Positions 31,822 through 35,494 of a DNA stretch of 35,494 nucleotides are shown one piece after another. Below the pieces are notes generated by a model. The model was not told the origin of the DNA and did no database searches. It saw only the letters and a list, made by a program, of their open reading frames with translations. Source of the stretch: an uncultured Agathobaculum sp. (GTDB lineage Bacteria > Bacillota > Clostridia > Oscillospirales > Butyricicoccaceae); assembly GCA_934504345.1 (NCBI GenBank), contig CAKSVR010000021.1, positions 1-35,494 of the forward strand, in the 5' to 3' direction. Made by a program: the position numbers and the translations under genes. Position 1 is the stretch's first letter. Every line of letters starts with the position of its first letter.

Positions 31822-34233
31822 ATGGAACCGACCAAATTTGACATGAAATACGCCGCTGTCCGGCGTGCTGTGATAGAAAAACGCTTCGAAAAGCTCAATG
31901 ACAAGCAGCGCGAGGCTGTTTACCAAACCGAGGGCCCGCTGCTCATCCTCGCAGGCGCGGGCAGCGGCAAGACGACCGTGCTCATCAACCGCATCATCAA
32001 CATCCTGAAGTTCGGCCGCGGCCTGACCGACGAATACGCGCCGGACTGGGCCACCGAGGACGATCTGCTGTTCCTGACCGAATACCTGACCGACCCGCAG
32101 CCCGAGAACCGCGCCCGCGCCGAGCACCTCTGCGCGGTGGAGCCCGCTCGTCCGTGGCAGGTCATCGCCATCACGTTCACCAACAAGGCCGCCCGCGAGC
32201 TGCGCGAACGCCTCGAGCTTGCGCTCGAGGATTCCGAGGCCGCTTCCGCTGTCTGGGCGTACACGTTCCACACGGCCTGTCTGCGTATCCTGCGCCGCCA
32301 TGTCGATCTGCTGGGCTTTGAGAGCGCGTTCACCATCTACGATGAGGACGACAAAAAGCGCGTGATCCTCAACGTGATGAAAAAGCTCGACCTCGATCCC
32401 AAGAATTTCGATCCGCGCACGGTTATGGGCATGATAAGCCGCGCAAAGGACAAACTGATGACACCGCGCCAGTTCAGCATGGATGCCGCCGGCGATTACT
32501 TCCGTGAAAAGGTGTCCGACATCTACCGCGCATATGAAAAAGCCATGAAAAACGCCTGTGCGCTGGATTTTGACGATATTATCATGAAGACCGTGCTGCT
32601 GCTGCAAAACAATCCGGAGGTGCTGGAATATTATCAGCGCCAGTTCCGCTATGTGCTCGTGGATGAGTATCAGGACACCAACTACGCACAGTACGTCCTC
32701 ACCAGCCTGCTGGCGGGCTACTACGAGAATATCTGCGTGGTCGGTGATGACGACCAGAGCATCTACAAGTTCCGCGGTGCGACCATTACCAACATTCTGG
32801 AGTTCGAAAAGCAGTTCCAGAACGCGAAAACCATCCGTCTGGAGCAGAATTACCGCTCGACCGGCAACATCCTCAATGCCGCCAACGAGGTCATCCGCAA
32901 CAACGTCGGCCGCAAGGGCAAGGAGCTGTGGACCGACCACGGCGACGGCGCGAAGATCCGTCTGCACCGCTCGGATAGTCAGGAGGGCGAGGCCGCCTAC
33001 ATCGCGGACACCATCCGCGAGGGCGTGGAACAGGGCCGGAAATGGGGAGATTTCGCCGTTCTGTACCGCAATAACGTCCTGTCGGACAACATCGCCGCCG
33101 CGTTCATCCGCGCGGGCATCCCGTACCGCGTGTACAAGGGCCGCGACTTCTTCTCCCGCGCCGAGGTCAAGGATATGTTCGCCTATCTGTGGGTGATCGA
33201 GAACCCGGCGGACGAGCTCCGTCTGCGCCGCATCATCAACACGCCTGCCCGCAAGATCGGCGACAAGTCGGTCGAAACCGCCATGCAGCTTGCCGTCGAG
33301 TGCGGCACGACCCTGTACGATGTGGTCTGTCACGCTTCGCAGTACCCTGCCCTGTCGCGCGGCGCGGCTGCGATGGAGAAATTCGGCGAAATGATCGAAA
33401 ATCTGCGTAAGCTGCGCGAATTTGTGTCGCTTTCCGAGCTGTATGACGAGCTGATGGACAAGAGCGGCTATATCCGTGCCCTCCAGCTCAAGGGCGGTGC
33501 AGAGGAGGAGAGCCGCATCGAGCACATCGAGGAGCTCAAGTCCTACATCGTTGATTACGAGGACAAGACCGAAACACCGTCGCTCGGCGATTTTCTCGAG
33601 AACATGGCACTGTACACGGATGCCGACCAGTCCGCCGAGGAGGACGATGCCGTCATCATGATGACCATGCACGCAGCCAAGGGACTGGAGTTTCCGGTCG
33701 TGTTCCTCGCGGGCATGGAGGACGGGCTGTTCCCCGGCTTCCGCGCGATGGAAAAGGACGAGGACATGGAGGAGGAACGCCGCCTGTGCTATGTTGCCGT
33801 CACCCGCGCGAAAGAGCAGCTGTACCTCACCTGCGCCGAGCGCCGCCTGCTGTACGGCCGCACGCAGTATGCACATCCGTCCCGCTTCATCGACGAGATG
33901 CCCGAGGAGCTGCTCGAGAGCAACATCACCGAGAGCCGCCGTTTCTCCAACGCCACCGCGCCCGACCCCACACTCTCCCGTCCGCAGGTGACACGCGCCC
34001 GCTACGTTTCCGCGATGAATGCCGCGCCGAGCCCGTCGCTCGCCTCGGCCAAGAGCACGCCGCTGCCGAGCTTTGCCGCCGGCGACCGTGTGTTCCACAA
34101 GGCATTCGGTGACGGACTGATCGTGTCTGTCAAGCCCATGGGCGGCGATGCGCTGCTCGAGATCGCGTTCGACCAGAAGGGCACCAAGCGCCTGATGGCC
34201 AGGTCGGCGGGGCAGTTTATGAAGAAGCTCTAA
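31822..34233 (+). CDS. pcrA: ATP-dependent DNA helicase PcrA (UvrD/Rep family)
   Basis: An 803-residue superfamily 1 3'-5' helicase acting in DNA repair and replication-fork maintenance. Motifs in order: Q-motif LNDKQREAV (25-33), Walker A GAGSGKT (45-51), motif Ia ITFTNKAARELRERL, motif II VDEYQDTN (about 280), motif III GDDDQSIYKFRGA (about 308), motif IV LEQNYRST, motif V TMHAAKGLEFPVVF and motif VI VAVTRAKEQLY (about 658). The C-terminal tail (FAAGDRVFHKAFGDG) is the Tudor-like RNA polymerase-binding module of PcrA. An acidic insertion of about 40 residues (about 65-106) separates motif I from Ia, where most homologues have a short loop. ATG 31822 has GAGGA upstream. It is monocistronic. 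Confidence 0.95.
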   Translation: MEPTKFDMKYAAVRRAVIEKRFEKLNDKQREAVYQTEGPLLILAGAGSGKTTVLINRIINILKFGRGLTDEYAPDWATEDDLLFLTEYLTDPQPENRARAEHLCAVEPARPWQVIAITFTNKAARELRERLELALEDSEAASAVWAYTFHTACLRILRRHVDLLGFESAFTIYDEDDKKRVILNVMKKLDLDPKNFDPRTVMGMISRAKDKLMTPRQFSMDAAGDYFREKVSDIYRAYEKAMKNACALDFDDIIMKTVLLLQNNPEVLEYYQRQFRYVLVDEYQDTNYAQYVLTSLLAGYYENICVVGDDDQSIYKFRGATITNILEFEKQFQNAKTIRLEQNYRSTGNILNAANEVIRNNVGRKGKELWTDHGDGAKIRLHRSDSQEGEAAYIADTIREGVEQGRKWGDFAVLYRNNVLSDNIAAAFIRAGIPYRVYKGRDFFSRAEVKDMFAYLWVIENPADELRLRRIINTPARKIGDKSVETAMQLAVECGTTLYDVVCHASQYPALSRGAAAMEKFGEMIENLRKLREFVSLSELYDELMDKSGYIRALQLKGGAEEESRIEHIEELKSYIVDYEDKTETPSLGDFLENMALYTDADQSAEEDDAVIMMTMHAAKGLEFPVVFLAGMEDGLFPGFRAMEKDEDMEEERRLCYVAVTRAKEQLYLTCAERRLLYGRTQYAHPSRFIDEMPEELLESNITESRRFSNATAPDPTLSRPQVTRARYVSAMNAAPSPSLASAKSTPLPSFAAGDRVFHKAFGDGLIVSVKPMGGDALLEIAFDQKGTKRLMARSAGQFMKKL

Positions 34234-34257
34234 GAGTTGGGAATGGAAAACTGCGTT

Positions 34258-34283
34258 CAGAGTGAGGAGTGAGGAGTGGAGAG
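34258..34283 (+). repeat. GA-rich dispersed repeat, copy 2
   Basis: GAGTGAGGAGTGAGGAGTGG and flanking bases; the reverse complement matches 24 of 26 bases of the copy near 31274-31299. It lies just after the pcrA stop. Confidence 0.6.
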
Positions 34284-34360
34284 AATGTAACGATTTACGT
34301 TCATCCTATCCCACAGGAGGCCTCCCAAAACGGCATTCCAAGACCGAAAAACGAAAAACC

Positions 34361-34407
34361 ACCGAAAAGGGAGAAACTTCGTAAAGAAGTTTCTCTCTTC
34401 GGTTTTG
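34361..34407 (+). terminator. Terminator downstream of pcrA
   Basis: ACCGAA...GAGAAACTTC (34361-34380) pairs with GAAGTTTCTC...TTCGGT (34386-34403) around GTAAA, followed by TTTGT. It lies 127 nt after the stop codon. Confidence 0.8.
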
Positions 34408-34462
34408 TAATCAGCCGGAATGATTGAATGCAGGTAAATCAATCACATAGGAGGATTACACG

Positions 34463-34839
34463 ATGGGCAAGTACATCTATGATGAAAAGAATGGACTTTT
34501 GTACGAATTGCGAGGCGACTCTTATTTACCTTGCCTGAAGCTGCCGAGGAAGTCGAGATGCATATTGGCGCATGGGGACAACGTCACCGCCGGTATCTGA
34601 AAGAACATCGCAAAGCTGCCTATACTCGTCTGCTGACAAGCGGCAAGCTGAATAACTACCTTGCTGATATAGACCATCAAGCGGAAGAACTGTTCTCTCA
34701 TTTGGTAAGTCAGATGACGGCAGCCGAAGGTGTCACCGAAGCGCTCAAAGCAGCCGACCAGATGGAATGGGTACACCGCATGAACGACGTTCAAAATCGT
34801 GCCGGAGAACTCGTCAATTCCGAACTGATTTATAACTAA
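34463..34839 (+). pseudogene. tnpV: TnpV-family transposon protein, frameshifted
   Basis: TnpV is a small protein of unknown role encoded by Tn4451-type and related mobile elements of Clostridia. Reading starts at ATG 34463 after GGAGG (MGKYIYDEKNGLLYELRGDS, then YLPCLKLP) and then loses frame. The family sequence continues in the next frame from about 34545 (EEVEMHIGAWGQRHRRYLKE, then HRKAAYTRLLTSGKL, and ending ELVNSELIYN). One missing base at about 34545-34550 (CTGCCGAGGAAG where CTGCCGGAGGAAG would be in frame) explains the break. As written, the first frame stops after about 45 codons. No recombinase or relaxase gene is nearby, so this is an orphan remnant. A sequencing error could also produce it. 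Confidence 0.8.
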
Positions 34840-34841
34840 AC

Positions 34842-34890
34842 AAAACCCAGAGTACAGGCCAAAACGGCAGTTTGTACTCTGGGTTTTATT
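34842..34890. terminator. Terminator downstream of the tnpV remnant
   Basis: A 14-bp perfect stem (AAAACCCAGAGTAC 34842-34855 with 34874-34887) with an 18-nt loop; the A-run and T-run on either side allow use in both directions. Confidence 0.85.
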
Positions 34891-35003
34891 TATTCGGAAA
34901 TAGTGCGGTATCGGTCTAACAAGCAACGGATTTGCTGGGGCAAATCCAGCTCGACGGGGAATTTCCCTGTGACCCTTACTGCCTTTTTGCAGCGACTCGA
35001 TAT
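34890..35003 (-). other. Short reading frame, possible remnant of a mobile-element gene
   Basis: On the minus strand a frame ends ...KFPVELDLPQQ, IRCLLDRYRTISE and a stop at 34892-34890. It is open for only about 38 codons back to an in-frame stop near 35003, while a different frame there has ATG-KKNIESLQKGSK. This could be the end of a frameshifted accessory gene of the same element as tnpV. I cannot name it. Confidence 0.25.
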
Positions 35004-35048
35004 TTTTCTTCATTTCCTCTTGTCAGGCCGTTTTGATATAGTATCAAT

Positions 35049-35250
35049 TTAAGGCAATACCGCATAATTGAACAAGAGTGATTTGCGAGCAAATTTTGCG
35101 TTCTGACAAGGCGCGGTTTTGCGGTAATACTTGATGTATTACCGTGAAATCGCAACAAAGTCAGGGCACAAAATTTCCGCAAAGCGCCGCGGCAGTGCGA
35201 CCGGAGCCTGCACAAGGAGCCGCGGCTTTAATTGTGCGGTGTTGCCTTAA
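35049..35250. mobile_element. MITE-like element with TTAA-ended terminal inverted repeats
   Basis: The 21-nt ends (35049-35069, TTAAGGCAATACCGCATAAT; 35230-35250) are inverted copies with two mismatches, and both outer ends are TTAA. The 202-bp interior has no credible gene. It folds back on itself through GGTAATAC/GTATTACC at 35123-35143 and weaker arms outside it. This is the form of a non-autonomous miniature inverted-repeat element. Confidence 0.65.
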
Positions 35251-35351
35251 GACTCGGTGCAAGCCGACAACGCAGGCTATAGGGCTTCACCAAGACGAAT
35301 ACACCATGATGCATCTTACGCGACGGCACATCGGGTAAAAACGAAAGAAAT

Positions 35352-35387
35352 CAGCAATGCAGCCTCCAAATACGAGGTGCATCACTG
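35352..35387 (-). terminator. Probable terminator of the partial gene at the right edge
   Basis: On the minus strand an imperfect stem CAGTGATGCACCTC/GAGGCTGCATTGCTG with a 7-nt loop is followed by the T-rich ATTTCTTTCGTTTTT. It lies about 35 nt after the stop at 35422. The stretch 35251-35351 shows nothing recognised. Confidence 0.5.
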
Positions 35388-35421
35388 CTTTGGTTTTCTG
35401 TTTTTTGAAATTCGGTATGGT

Positions 35422-35494
35422 TTACAGCTCTTCCACCGACACAATTCCCTCGCGCCTGCCGACGAGTGTCAGCAGCTTTTCTACGCCGCAGCTG
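35422..35494 (-). CDS. C-terminal end of an unidentified gene (partial)
   Basis: The minus strand is open to the window edge and ends SCGVEKLLTLVGRREGIVSV, EEL and a TAA stop at 35424-35422. The GC-rich third positions and a following terminator-like hairpin suggest a real gene whose body lies to the right. Only 23 residues are visible and no family can be named. Confidence 0.45.
   Translation of the reverse strand, partial: SCGVEKLLTLVGRREGIVSVEEL

Overview
The window is GC-rich, roughly 55-60% by eye. It looks like chromosomal DNA of a Gram-positive gut Clostridia, probably in the Oscillospiraceae/Ruminococcaceae/Butyricicoccaceae range. The reasons are strong AGGAGG-type ribosome binding sites, sigma-A style promoters, a type I-C-like CRISPR repeat, a TnpV-family transposon remnant and a Gram-positive style type IV pilus cluster without a secretin. 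The taxonomic call is an inference. No tRNA, rRNA or cas gene was recognised.

Layout. 1-660: distal end of a CRISPR array of ten repeats, with the leader and any cas genes off the left edge. 750-2853 (minus): dicarboxylate/cation symporter followed by an alpha/beta hydrolase. 2985-3308: dense cluster of palindromes and terminators. 3320-5815: divergent pair of a ketopantoate-reductase-like enzyme and a Na+/H+ antiporter-family transporter, with back-to-back promoters and an intrinsic terminator in the antiporter leader. This pair is bracketed by inverted copies of a 43-nt intergenic repeat. 6150-7991: 613-residue coiled-coil protein of unknown function. It converges on a small conserved-type unknown gene at 8036-8611.

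8807-27306 (minus) is the centrepiece: a probable 18.5-kb transcription unit with one strong promoter at 27402-27374 and one terminator at 8805-8773. In transcription order it encodes a 3175-residue prepilin fused to a giant adhesin (about 40 GLUG-like repeats, then Ig/Fn3-like domains), a PilX/GspK-like minor pilin, two further minor prepilins, the probable major pilin, a pilin-like membrane protein with no cleavage site, prepilin peptidase PilD, platform protein PilC, PilM-, PilN- and PilO-like assembly proteins, and the extension ATPase PilB. PilT is absent from this window. The simplest reading is a type IV pilus that carries a giant pilin-borne adhesin, possibly at its tip. PilB has two MshEN-like (c-di-GMP binding) motifs, and a GGDEF protein is encoded 2.5 kb upstream of the operon promoter.

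27543-29485 (minus): apt and an AzgA-type purine permease, a purine salvage operon. 29819-31144: PAS-like/GGDEF protein. 31298-31678 (minus): DUF4186-like protein. 31822-34233: PcrA/UvrD helicase. 34257-35250 is mobile-element debris: a GA-rich dispersed repeat, a frameshifted tnpV and a 202-bp MITE-like element with TTAA-ended terminal inverted repeats. The window ends inside the C-terminus of a minus-strand gene.
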